A stretch of 24,387 nt of DNA from CAYQMF01 sp964418595 (GCA_964418595.1 CAYQMF010000109.1:1-24387); one strand, 5' to 3'. Positions 16,152 through 24,241 are shown, counted from the stretch's first letter. The notes: generated by a model not told the origin, from the sequence alone. Numbers and translations: made by a program.

Positions 16152-19006
16152 CGGCCAATCAAGATATGCAGTCCATCAGACAGAGAGAACGTTCCGAACG
16201 CGGCGCCTGACGGGTCGTACACGGCGTACTGCGCGAGCAGACTCAGGCCAAGCAGGTCCAGATTGACGGGGATGGGGACCGGCTGAAACAGGGTGCCCGA
16301 ACCGGTCGTGGCCAGGACCAGCTGCAAGTCTGCGGTCGGGAGTAGCGTGCAGCCGGGTCCCGCGGGCAGGCCAAGGCTCGCGAACCCGAGAACCAGGAGG
16401 GCCGGTGTCGACGCCCTTGCGAGGAGAAGGTCTATGCGGTGCGCGAGGTTGCCGATCGTGGGTTGCCCCCAGCCACGGATCTTGGGTGTCAGTCCGCCAA
16501 ACCCCGGGCAGCCGGTGCCGAAGGTCAATGATACAACCGGGTGACCAGAGAGAATCGCGGCGTAACCGAGCGCTGCCCCGCCCTGAACTGCGCCGACGAT
16601 CACGTCGTCGTAGCCATCGCCTGTTACGTCGCCGGCGCTTGCCACCGATACGCCGAGGCCATCGGTGCCTTGGCCCTGCAGGTAGTACAGCACCCGGCCC
16701 GTAGACCCGGAGTAGATCTCGACGCGACCCGCTGCGCCCTGTGCGGACTCTGCGCCAACCACAAAATCGGGACGCCCGTCGCGATCCACGTCACCAGCGC
16801 CAGACACGCGCGATCCAAATGCATCCCCGGCCTGCCTACCGTCGATCATATGAAGTATCCGGAGATTCGCCCCGGAGAATACGTAGGCACGGCCTGCGTC
16901 GACTCCGCGTGAGTCGTGGCCCGGGGAACCGATGACGAAGTCGCCACGCCCATCGCCGTCGATGTCCCCGGCGCGGGAGACGGAGACTCCAAAGTGATCG
17001 CCACTGGACTCGCCGAACCGTTCGAAAAGAAGCTGTCCCGTGGCCCCAGAGTACCCGCGAATGACACCGCAGTCGGAGAGGGCTCCTTGGTCTGCAAGCG
17101 GGGAACCGACCACGAAGTCGGGTCGGGCATCGCCATCAAGATCGCCGACACCATCGAGAGAGATGCCACAGCGGTCGCCGGCGCGACCGCGGTACGGGCC
17201 CCGAACGATGCTGTATCCTCGCGCGGGTCCGGAAACGACCATGGCCATCCCGGCTTCAGTGCCTGAGATTGCGTCACCATACGCGCCGATCAGGAAGTCG
17301 GGTTGGCCATCCAGATCGACGTCTCCCAACGCCGCGACTGCTGTGCCGAGCTCCTGCCAGCTATGAGTGCCTTCAAAGGAATGAAGCGGCGTGAAGCTTC
17401 GTCCGGAGATGAGCGTGGCGAACCCGCTCTCGGAGAACCCGCGACGGTTGCCGTGGCCACCCGCTAGAATGTCCACGTAGCCGTCGGAGTCGACATCGCC
17501 AACGATGGCCACCGAGTCGCCGAAGTAGTCCCAAGCCTGAGAACCGACCAAACGCGTGATGGGAAGACCGCTGCGACCGGAGTAGATGGTCAGTGCACCA
17601 GCTCGTTGATTCCTACCAATCGTCTCTTCGTGAGCGCTCACCAGGAAGTCAGAGTAGCCATCGCGATCAAAATCGCCTCCGCCGTGCACGGAGTATCCAA
17701 ACCCGGCGTTCATCTGGGAGCCAGGTACTCGGTGGAATACGCGTCCCAACCGGTCGGCGTTGTCCCCGCCCGAGCCAGGGATCCCGGCGTAGATGCGGAA
17801 GTACGGCACCGTGGTTCCGCCATTCGTTGCCGGGAACCCCAGCAGGACGTCAGCGGATCCGTCGCGGTTCATGTCGCCGGCAGTTCCAACAAAACCCAGG
17901 CCGAGGTTGGTGCTCGGTGCGGTCAAAGCCCATTGAGTCGTGCCGTCGCGCCCTGAGACCACGCGCGCGTGGTGCTGGGCCCCGAGGATTATGTCGGGGT
18001 AACCGTCGTCATTGAAGTCCCCGGCAGGAGCGACTCGGGTACCGAGCCCGAAGTTCACGGAGGACCCGAACCACTCGAGGGACGGCAGGGGCTGACCAGT
18101 TGCCCCGGAGTAGACAGTCGCACGGCCCGCCCCACTTGCAGTGCCAACCTGCTGGGTGCGCGCGCCGACGATGAAGTCGGAGTAGCCGTCGCGATTCAGG
18201 TCGCCGACACCGGCGGCACTGTAGCCAAAGTCCGTATTGGGAATCATGCCTCCCGTCACCGATGCCAGAAGTGTCCCGGTGCGACCGGAGTAGATACGGG
18301 CCTCTCCCACCTTGCCATACGCTGTGTAGCGGTTTGGTGCCGTGACAAGCACGTCTGGGGTTCCGTCGCCGTTGACGTCGCCGGCATCGGCTACGACAGT
18401 GCCGAATCTCCCGGAGTCCTGCCAGTCGTAGAGTACAGCGGCATTGGCCCCGGAAACTACCCAAAGTCGGCCAAGACCGAGATTGGTATCGAAGTTGGGA
18501 TCGCTGCAGATTACGTCCCGTACGCCGTCACCGTCGACGTCGCCGCCCAACCGCATTTGAATGGCCGCGGGACTGATGCCGCTCGCTGTCCAGGATGTCA
18601 GTGTTGCGCCGTCTCGTCCGGAGAGAAGGACGGCTTGCAGACGTGCGTTCATGAGTCCGACGACAAAGACATCGTCGAATCCATCGCGGTTCCAGTCGCC
18701 CGCTGCCTCGAGCCACCAACCAAGACCAAAGGAGTCCGTGGGGCCGTACCAGTCGCGGAGTACCTGGCCATCGCGTCCCGAGTACACGAGTACGCGACCT
18801 CGTACAGCACCGACACCTCCGGAGCCAGGGCTGAGGTATGAACCGCAGGCGAAGTCGTAGTACCCATCGTTGTTGACGTCGCCGACCGCGGCGCACGCTT
18901 CGCCCCAGGGACTGGTCACAGGATCGACGCGATTCTTCTCAAAGAGGAGTTGTTGCCCTGGGCAGATGGCGGCGAGAAGGGAAGCGAGGAGCAAGGGTGG
19001 CTTCAA
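16148..19006 (-). CDS. Secreted FG-GAP/integrin-alpha-like beta-propeller protein with 14 repeats
   Basis: From TTG at 19004-19006 the protein has 952 residues. It opens with a signal peptide (KPPLLLASLLAAICPGQQ), which is why I chose this start; an in-frame ATG at 19112-19114 would overlap the kinase gene by 65 bases. I count 14 calcium-loop motifs of the form GDxNxDGxxD (GDVNNDGYYDF, GDWNRDGFDDV, GDVDGDGVRDV and so on to GDVTGDGYDDV). These suit two seven-bladed propellers. Such repeats bind calcium and mediate adhesion or partner binding outside the cell. The last 125 residues (FGTGCPGFGGLTPKI to the end) form a separate tail similar to that of the peroxidase. Upstream 43 bases away is the receptor kinase; downstream the peroxidase overlaps by ATGA. 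The ligand is unknown. The start codon is the weak point. Confidence 0.82.
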   Translation of the reverse strand: MKPPLLLASLLAAICPGQQLLFEKNRVDPVTSPWGEACAAVGDVNNDGYYDFACGSYLSPGSGGVGAVRGRVLVYSGRDGQVLRDWYGPTDSFGLGWWLEAAGDWNRDGFDDVFVVGLMNARLQAVLLSGRDGATLTSWTASGISPAAIQMRLGGDVDGDGVRDVICSDPNFDTNLGLGRLWVVSGANAAVLYDWQDSGRFGTVVADAGDVNGDGTPDVLVTAPNRYTAYGKVGEARIYSGRTGTLLASVTGGMIPNTDFGYSAAGVGDLNRDGYSDFIVGARTQQVGTASGAGRATVYSGATGQPLPSLEWFGSSVNFGLGTRVAPAGDFNDDGYPDIILGAQHHARVVSGRDGTTQWALTAPSTNLGLGFVGTAGDMNRDGSADVLLGFPATNGGTTVPYFRIYAGIPGSGGDNADRLGRVFHRVPGSQMNAGFGYSVHGGGDFDRDGYSDFLVSAHEETIGRNQRAGALTIYSGRSGLPITRLVGSQAWDYFGDSVAIVGDVDSDGYVDILAGGHGNRRGFSESGFATLISGRSFTPLHSFEGTHSWQELGTAVAALGDVDLDGQPDFLIGAYGDAISGTEAGMAMVVSGPARGYSIVRGPYRGRAGDRCGISLDGVGDLDGDARPDFVVGSPLADQGALSDCGVIRGYSGATGQLLFERFGESSGDHFGVSVSRAGDIDGDGRGDFVIGSPGHDSRGVDAGRAYVFSGANLRILHMIDGRQAGDAFGSRVSGAGDVDRDGRPDFVVGAESAQGAAGRVEIYSGSTGRVLYYLQGQGTDGLGVSVASAGDVTGDGYDDVIVGAVQGGAALGYAAILSGHPVVSLTFGTGCPGFGGLTPKIRGWGQPTIGNLAHRIDLLLARASTPALLVLGFASLGLPAGPGCTLLPTADLQLVLATTGSGTLFQPVPIPVNLDLLGLSLLAQYAVYDPSGAAFGTFSLSDGLHILIGR

Positions 19007-19049
19007 GAGTATGGCTATAGAAACTGTTTGTAGGAGTGCCGGGGAAGAA

Positions 19050-21551
19050 TCAGGTTTGAACCCTCCGGGCGGGTCGGATGCCGATGTATCCAATCTCACT
19101 GGATGCGGGCCCATGGAAGCGGGCGGAACATTTGGCCTTTGCAGAGGAATGTCGAAAATCGCCACCTCGGACGGTTTGATCCGTCGATCCAGCGTTGCTG
19201 GAGATGCCATGTGCAGGTTGCGGCTGGATGCGTGAGTAGGAGTCCAGCATCCATTCCGCGACGTTGCCGTGCACATCGTACAACCCGAAGAGGTTGGGAC
19301 GGTAGTGGCCGATGGGGGCGTGCAGGGCGTAACCATCGGAGAATCCTTCGGGGACGTCGTCCCACTCCGGGAATGACGTGAGGGCCGTAAGATCAAGAAC
19401 ATTGGCATGGCCGGCTAGGGTCGCAGGGTCATCACCGGTGTACCAGGCCGTCGAAACACCTCCGCGGGCAGCCACTTCCCATTCGGCCTCGGTGGGGAGA
19501 TCGAGGTCGTTCCCCCGCAGAACTCGCAGAGCCTCGGCCCAAGTGACGCTTTCGACCGGGTGAAGAAGGGTGACGGTCACCGGGGAATGGAGCGCGCCAG
19601 GTGGGGTGCTGCTGGGGTTGGATCCGTCTCCCAAACGCATCCACTGAGCCTGAGTGATTTCGTGCTTGCCGATGAAGAACGGGTCCAGGGCCTCGGTCGC
19701 CCCAGTAGCGGCGGGTCCCGCGGACGATGTTCCGGGTGGAACAAGGATGAGGACGACACCATCTTGGGGATCGGGGTGTCCTGGTATCGGGCGTCTGGCG
19801 ATAGAGGCCGAACTGGCGACATGCAGGAACTCCCAGAGTCCGGAGTCGGAGTTCTGACCTAAAGGGATCAGCCCTCGCTGTGCGGGGAGTCGCAGGCCTC
19901 GATATGTGGGGGACGTGGCGATGGCCGTCGTCGCTTGGACCCAGGCGTCACGCGAGGCGGCCATGGCCTTCTCGGTCCGAGCGTCCTGTTCGAGGACGCG
20001 CGCCCGCAAGGCCTGGGCACGGCCGAGGTCGCGCGACTCGAATTGCTCGGTCTCGATGATCATGCTCGACAATGCGGAGCGCATCCGTTGCAGGGCCAAA
20101 TCGTGATCATCGCCGAGGGTTTGGCTATCGGGTGCACCAACACGGTCGAGGCTGGACCTCAGCTGCGGAAGAAGGCTGATCCGTCGTTCGGCGTGGTCGC
20201 GGAACCACGTGTCGATTGTGATAAGGTCGACGGGCCAGAGGGGCAATGGAGGTCGGCCTGTCTGGTCTGCAGTTCGGACGGCGTGCAACACTCCGGCAAG
20301 ATCGACAAAGCGGTCGGTGACATCGGCGGCCCGAGACCAGAAGTGGAGGATAGTGGCTAGGGCCGAGACCAGGACTACAATAACAGTCGTGGGCGCAGGG
20401 TGTCGCTGGATCCACCGGGCCGCGCGCCTTAGAGGGCCCGCAGGTCGTGCAAGAATGGGTTCCCGAGCTCTGATCCGCCGAAGATCCTCAGCGAGTGCGG
20501 CGGCCGTGCCGTAGCGGCGCGTGCGATCCCTGTCCATAGCGCAAGAAACGACCGTGGCCAGATCTGCCGGGATCGCTGGGTTGAGGGCATGCGCGCTGAC
20601 CGGAGTTCTGGTGAGGATGTGTGTCAGTAGGTCCCCGTCGACCGGGGTGTAGGGATGCTCGAGCGTGAGGCACTCGTAGAGGGTGACTCCCAGGGCGTAC
20701 ACATCGGCCCGGCGGTCGATCGTCCGTCCCTGGGGCCGCATCTGTTCGGGCGCCATGTACAAGGGCGTGCCGACCACGGATTGGGCGTGCATGGCGGCCG
20801 GATCGAGGATCTCGTCGGTAGCCAGGCCGAAGTCCAGTACGACGGGTTCGTGCTCATCGGTGAGCATGATGTTCCCGGGCTTGATGTCCCGATGGATGAG
20901 GCCGGCGTCGTGGGCGGCGTGGACGGCGCGCGCGACTTTCTCCATGAGCGCAACGACTTCGAGGGCTGCTTTCCTTGGCCGGAGTCGCGCTCTGGGATCA
21001 CGAGGGGCGAGCAGCGTCCGCCGGCTGGATGAGGTCTGTGCCTTTCGAGCCGATGCAATCCTCTGGGCAAGGGTCTCGCCTCGGATCCACTGCATCGTCA
21101 TGTACGGCTGGCCGTCCAGGCGGCCGACTTCGTACACGTGGCAGATGTTCGGATGGTCCAGTCGGGACGCCGCAACGGTCTCGCGGTCGAACCGGCGTTG
21201 GACGTCGGGTTGCGAGAGCAGGTCGGACCGGATGACCTTCAGGGCCACGCGCCGCTTGAGGTGAGTGTCTTCGGCGAGGTACACGCAGCCCATCCCGCCT
21301 GCGCCGAGGCGCGCGAGGATTCGGTAGGCGCCGAAGTACGGAGGATCCTGCCACAACTGGACCCGGGGTGAGTTGGGGTTGGGGATCGTGTCGAGTTTCG
21401 CCAACCATCCCCGCACGGCCGCGGCTTGGGTCGGTGGGCACACGGCGAGGAGGTTCTCGAGCTTGGTCTCGCGGTCGGCCTCGGTCGAATCGAGGATGCG
21501 AAGAATGTCCTCGGCCAGCGAGCTCGGAATCTCGGAGTGGGATGCGTCCAT
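19050..21551 (-). CDS. Transmembrane Ser/Thr protein kinase with extracytoplasmic FGE-sulfatase-like (SUMF1) domain
   Basis: The protein has 833 residues. After a helical N-terminal part comes a complete Hanks-type kinase: GAGGMG loop (83-88), VALK Lys105, HRDIKPGN with Asp221, DFG (240-242), APE (267-269) and ADVYALG. A basic insert of about 35 residues (165-200) precedes the catalytic loop. One membrane segment spans 386-405 with RRAARWIQRH before it, so the kinase is cytoplasmic and the C-terminus outside. Residues 410-590 are unassigned, partly helical. Residues 598-830 are an FGE-like fold (FFIGKHEITQAQW, DLPTEAEWEVAARGG, LYDVHGNVAEWM, VRGGDFR). The copper-binding Cys pair of true formylglycine-generating enzymes is not seen; only Cys808 is near. 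I therefore read it as a sensor or ligand domain. The FG-GAP and peroxidase genes follow, probably in one transcript. Confidence 0.9.
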   Translation of the reverse strand: MDASHSEIPSSLAEDILRILDSTEADRETKLENLLAVCPPTQAAAVRGWLAKLDTIPNPNSPRVQLWQDPPYFGAYRILARLGAGGMGCVYLAEDTHLKRRVALKVIRSDLLSQPDVQRRFDRETVAASRLDHPNICHVYEVGRLDGQPYMTMQWIRGETLAQRIASARKAQTSSSRRTLLAPRDPRARLRPRKAALEVVALMEKVARAVHAAHDAGLIHRDIKPGNIMLTDEHEPVVLDFGLATDEILDPAAMHAQSVVGTPLYMAPEQMRPQGRTIDRRADVYALGVTLYECLTLEHPYTPVDGDLLTHILTRTPVSAHALNPAIPADLATVVSCAMDRDRTRRYGTAAALAEDLRRIRAREPILARPAGPLRRAARWIQRHPAPTTVIVVLVSALATILHFWSRAADVTDRFVDLAGVLHAVRTADQTGRPPLPLWPVDLITIDTWFRDHAERRISLLPQLRSSLDRVGAPDSQTLGDDHDLALQRMRSALSSMIIETEQFESRDLGRAQALRARVLEQDARTEKAMAASRDAWVQATTAIATSPTYRGLRLPAQRGLIPLGQNSDSGLWEFLHVASSASIARRPIPGHPDPQDGVVLILVPPGTSSAGPAATGATEALDPFFIGKHEITQAQWMRLGDGSNPSSTPPGALHSPVTVTLLHPVESVTWAEALRVLRGNDLDLPTEAEWEVAARGGVSTAWYTGDDPATLAGHANVLDLTALTSFPEWDDVPEGFSDGYALHAPIGHYRPNLFGLYDVHGNVAEWMLDSYSRIQPQPAHGISSNAGSTDQTVRGGDFRHSSAKAKCSARFHGPASSEIGYIGIRPARRVQT

Positions 21552-21846
21552 CCAGGATCGAGGTTGAGATCCGTCCCGATTTGGTCGGAATACGTTGGAG
21601 CGGAAGTCTGGCGTGGATGTCCAGAGGTCAGCGAGACTTCATGATCGCGACAAGCGGGCAGAAGACGCGCAGAGTTTTCCTCCGAGATGGGCACCTCGAG
21701 GGTCCGATCCGCTACGACACCTTGGGGTCTCGTCACGCTTGGCGCGTCAGCCGGGCATGCGCGGTCAGCCGGTCTCTCCGCAGGGAGTGGCGAGCCGCTA
21801 CCGCGACGCGACCCGCGAGGTGACCTGGTTGGCAGATGGTGATCCC
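21552..21846. other. 295-base intergenic region upstream of the kinase cassette
   Basis: I see no gene here that I can support. The minus-strand kinase start at 21551 has no clear ribosome site, and I cannot place a promoter. The direct repeat GTCAGCCGG occurs at 21746-21754 and 21764-21772, 18 bases apart, a possible protein-binding pair. Several short frames in this stretch look like chance products of GC-rich DNA. Confidence 0.4.
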
Positions 21847-22572
21847 TCAGCCCCTCCGCTTCGGTGGCTGGCGGAAGCCCTTCCGCGTCGGGCGGAGCTG
21901 GCCCATGCTCGCCGGCGGGCTCTCGAAGCCGAGCATGTACCACATCGCGCCGAACGAGGTCATGGTCATCTTCTTGTCGTTCTGCAGGCGCAGGCGGTTG
22001 TCGCTGGTGGCCTGGTCGCTCGTCTTGAGGAGGAGCTGGCCGAGGACGTGGATCGCCTCGTCGCGCTTGCCCTCGCGGTCGAGGAGCCAGGCGTACACGT
22101 TGTGCAGGAGGACGTGCTTGCGGTTCCAGGGCTGGCTCGCGGCGAGCAGCTTGAAGGCGTCGGCCTTCTTGCCGTTCTGCGCCATGAGGCTCGCGAGGAG
22201 GACGCGCGCGTCGGCGGCGCGCTTGCCGGCCTTCTGCAGGTACTCGATCGCCTGCTCCTGGTCGCCAGCCTGGTGCTCGAGGAAGCCGAGCTGCGCGTAG
22301 ATCTGGCCGGTGAGGAGCGGCATCCACTTGCCGAGGGGAAGGATGCTCTGCAGCGTGGCGATCGCGAGCTGGGCCTTGCCGCTCTGCACCTGACGCTGGG
22401 CCTGCTCGAAGAGGGGCTGGAGGCGGCGGCTGATGCGGCGCACGCCGAGGATCCAGGTCGCGGCGAAGGCGACGAAGCCGAAGAAGCTGCCGCCGAACCA
22501 GCCGGCGCCGAGGAGCCAGGTGCCGATGCCGACGACGAGCGCGATCAGGAACGCGAGGATGCTGAGATACAC
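21847..22572 (-). CDS. Membrane-anchored TPR-like protein
   Basis: From GTG at 22570-22572 the protein has 241 residues. Two hydrophobic segments lie at 3-21 and 26-44, a tight hairpin ending VRRISRR, so the soluble part is probably cytoplasmic. Residues of about 47-205 are helical repeats of TPR character (LFEQAQRQVQSGKAQLAIA, QLGFLEHQAGDQEQAIEYL, LHNVYAWLLDREGKRDEAI). The tail is basic (RPTRKGFRQPPKRRG). TPR domains are protein-binding scaffolds; the partner cannot be told. I prefer this GTG because it leads directly into the membrane segment; an ATG at 22638 would overlap the pterin dehydratase gene with a Pro-rich leader. The bases before the GTG are a run of C on this strand, with no ribosome site. 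It is last in the four-gene minus-strand unit. Confidence 0.75.
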   Translation of the reverse strand: MYLSILAFLIALVVGIGTWLLGAGWFGGSFFGFVAFAATWILGVRRISRRLQPLFEQAQRQVQSGKAQLAIATLQSILPLGKWMPLLTGQIYAQLGFLEHQAGDQEQAIEYLQKAGKRAADARVLLASLMAQNGKKADAFKLLAASQPWNRKHVLLHNVYAWLLDREGKRDEAIHVLGQLLLKTSDQATSDNRLRLQNDKKMTMTSFGAMWYMLGFESPPASMGQLRPTRKGFRQPPKRRG

Positions 22573-22603
22573 GGGGGGGGCCGGGGAAGGAGGGGCGGCG
22601 ATC

Positions 22604-22882
22604 CTAACCGTCGATGGCCCGCGCCAACGCCACGTCATCGGCGGTGATTCCGGGGGCGTCGTGGGTCCACAGCCACAGGCGGACGGTGGAGTAGCTGTTG
22701 AAGATCTCCGGGTGGTGGTCGGCCGCTTCGGCGGCGAGGGCGACCTTGGTCAGGAAGGCGAACGCCGCCCGGAAGTCGGCGAACTGGTAGGCGCGATGGA
22801 GCTTGCCGTCGACGACGACCCAGCCGGGGAGGGTGGCGAGCGCGGCGCGGAGGTCTTGGGGCGAGAGCGGTGCGCGCGGCAT
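22604..22882 (-). CDS. phhB: Pterin-4a-carbinolamine dehydratase
   Basis: This 92-residue protein matches the PCD family in length and motifs. AAEAADHHPEIFNSYSTVRL (51-70) holds the paired catalytic histidines His56 and His57, and WTHDAPGITADDVALA (72-87) holds the third, His74. The enzyme dehydrates 4a-hydroxytetrahydropterin, recycling the cofactor after aromatic amino-acid hydroxylases. Many bacteria carry it without a hydroxylase, and no hydroxylase is seen here. I chose ATG at 22880-22882, which gives the usual N-terminus (PRAPLSPQDLRAAL); a longer frame exists but its extension is Arg/Ser-rich. The gene lies 28 bases after the methyltransferase stop and 31 before the TPR gene. The symbol is by family only. 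Confidence 0.9.
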   Translation of the reverse strand: MPRAPLSPQDLRAALATLPGWVVVDGKLHRAYQFADFRAAFAFLTKVALAAEAADHHPEIFNSYSTVRLWLWTHDAPGITADDVALARAIDG

Positions 22883-22910
22883 CTGCGCGATGATAGAGCG
22901 ACGCGATCGG

Positions 22911-23771
22911 TCACAACCACGCGGCCAGCCGCTTCTGCATGACGGCGATGGCGGCTTCATGGTCGTCGATGAGGAGGAAGCGCCGGCCGTTGCGCGCGGC
23001 GGCTTCGCCGGTGGTGCCGCTGCCGGCGAAGAAGTCGAGGACGACGTCGTCGGGGTTGGAGTGGACGCGCACGATGCGGTCGAGGATGACGAGCGGCTTC
23101 TGGGTCGGGTAGCCGGTCTTCTCCTTGCCGGTCGGGCTGACGATGGTCTGCCACCACACGTCGGTGGGAGTCTTGCCGCGCGCGGCTTTGTCTTTGCCGG
23201 CGAGCTTGGGCGCGAGGTACGGGATGCGGTCGATGGCGTCGTAGTGGAACGTGTAGCGGGTGGGGGACTTGGTGTACCAGAGGATGTTGTCGTGCTTGGC
23301 CGGCCAGCGGGTCTTGCTGCGGGCGCCGTAGTCGTAGGCCCAGATGATCTCGTTGCGGAAGGAGGCGCGGCCGAAGATCTCGTCGAGGAGGACCTTGCAG
23401 TAGTGGACCTCGTGGCAGTCGACGTGCAGGAAGAAGCTGCCGTGTGGGGCGAGGATGCGGTGGGCGTGGTGGAGGCGCGGGGCGAGGAAGGCGGGGTAGT
23501 CGGCGAAGGAGTCGGCGTAGCGCGGAGAGGCGACGGGTTGCGTGCGGTAGCGCGCGCCGCGGAAGCCGAGGCGGGGGGATTCGTCGTCGCGCGTGGCGTG
23601 GAGGCGGCGGCGGTGTTGGGTGTGGCCGGTGTTGAAGGGCGGGTCGATGTAGATGAGGGGGATGGAGGCGTCGGGGAGGGTGGGGAGGATGGTGAGGTTG
23701 TCGGCGTGGTGGATCTGGTTGCGTGGCGGGGGGGTGGGGGCGGGGGCGGGGGGTGTGGGCGTGGCGGTCAC
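22911..23771 (-). CDS. Beta-class site-specific DNA methyltransferase (N6-adenine or N4-cytosine type)
   Basis: The protein has 286 residues. The catalytic motif IV DPPF (43-46, in YIDPPFNTG) comes first and the SAM-binding motif I FAGSGTT (248-254) last, with target recognition between. This IV-to-I order defines the beta class. GYPTQKPL precedes motif I, as is usual. The residue after DPP is Phe, common in N6-adenine enzymes of this class, but target base and sequence cannot be read off. Start GTG at 23769-23771 overlaps the stop of the alkyltransferase-like gene as GTGA. The N-terminal 18 residues are rich in Pro, Ala and Thr. No restriction endonuclease gene lies beside it, so it looks like an orphan methyltransferase with a regulatory or protective role, which is inference. 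Confidence 0.9.
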   Translation of the reverse strand: MTATPTPPAPAPTPPPRNQIHHADNLTILPTLPDASIPLIYIDPPFNTGHTQHRRRLHATRDDESPRLGFRGARYRTQPVASPRYADSFADYPAFLAPRLHHAHRILAPHGSFFLHVDCHEVHYCKVLLDEIFGRASFRNEIIWAYDYGARSKTRWPAKHDNILWYTKSPTRYTFHYDAIDRIPYLAPKLAGKDKAARGKTPTDVWWQTIVSPTGKEKTGYPTQKPLVILDRIVRVHSNPDDVVLDFFAGSGTTGEAAARNGRRFLLIDDHEAAIAVMQKRLAAWL

Positions 23772-24127
23772 GGGCGTGGGAGGTCGGTGACGCGGAGGCG
23801 AGAGAAGTCGGTGATGCGATGGCGGGAGTCGATGGTGATGCCTTCGCGGCGGAGGCGACGGCGTTGCTCGGCGCTGGGTTGGGAGTCGGCGCGAGGGGAG
23901 AGGGTGCCGCGCGAGTTCACGACGCGATGCCAGGGAAGGTCGGGGGGCGCGGCGGCCAGTGCGAAGCCGACGTGGCGTGCGACGGTGCGCAGGCCGAGGG
24001 CGGCGGCGATGTCGCCGTAGGTGGTGACGCGACCGCGGGGGATGGTGCGGACGATGGCGAAGACGGAGGCGTGGAAGTTGGGACCGACGATGCGGTGGGG
24101 GCCGTGGAGGGTGGGGGTGTACGGCAT
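23768..24127 (-). CDS. Alkyltransferase-like protein (ATL), MGMT homologue lacking the reactive cysteine
   Basis: The protein has 119 residues. It has the DNA-binding core of O6-alkylguanine-DNA alkyltransferase, but the acceptor motif PCHRV is PWHRV (65-69), with Trp66 replacing Cys. That is the hallmark of ATLs. The flipping Tyr37 (in TTYGDI) and the arginine finger Arg51 (in VARHVG) are present and 14 residues apart, as in MGMT. ATLs bind O6-alkylguanine without repairing it and hand the lesion to nucleotide excision repair. I chose ATG at 24125-24127 (MPYTPTLHGP), the usual length; the open frame continues upstream through the repeats but encodes only Pro/Arg-rich sequence. Its stop overlaps the methyltransferase start as GTGA, so the pair is coupled. 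Confidence 0.92.
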   Translation of the reverse strand: MPYTPTLHGPHRIVGPNFHASVFAIVRTIPRGRVTTYGDIAAALGLRTVARHVGFALAAAPPDLPWHRVVNSRGTLSPRADSQPSAEQRRRLRREGITIDSRHRITDFSRLRVTDLPRP

Positions 24128-24161
24128 GGGTGGGGATGGTAGGGGGCGTGGGGGTGTTGGC

Positions 24162-24197
24162 GTGCGTGGGGTGCGTGGGGTGCGTGGGGTGCGTGGG
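24162..24197. repeat. Tandem repeat, four perfect copies of GTGCGTGGG
   Basis: Four head-to-tail copies of a 9-base unit lie at 24162-24170, 24171-24179, 24180-24188 and 24189-24197, about 35 bases upstream of the ATL start. The unit is a multiple of three, so the repeat leaves all frames open; this explains an apparent repeated Pro-Arg-Thr frame on the minus strand. It could vary in copy number and affect expression of the ATL unit. Confidence 0.9.
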
Positions 24198-24241
24198 GCT
24201 CTCTCTGGGCTCTGAAGCAGAGCAGGGGGAGGAAGAGAGCC
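24197..24241. repeat. Nested hairpin next to the tandem repeat
   Basis: GGCTCTCT (24197-24204) is complementary to AGAGAGCC (24234-24241). Inside it, GCTCTG (24209-24214) pairs with CAGAGC (24218-24223) around the loop AAG. There is no T-run. It abuts the larger inverted repeat to its right, sharing two bases. Confidence 0.7.

Noticed and set aside
19007..19114. ATG start at 19112-19114 for the FG-GAP gene
   Set aside because: It would put 36 extra residues before the signal peptide and overlap the kinase gene by 65 bases. The TTG at 19004-19006 gives a normal signal peptide, though I cannot exclude the ATG.
22911..23771. A restriction-modification system
   Set aside because: The methyltransferase has no adjacent endonuclease or specificity gene; neighbours are an ATL and a pterin dehydratase.
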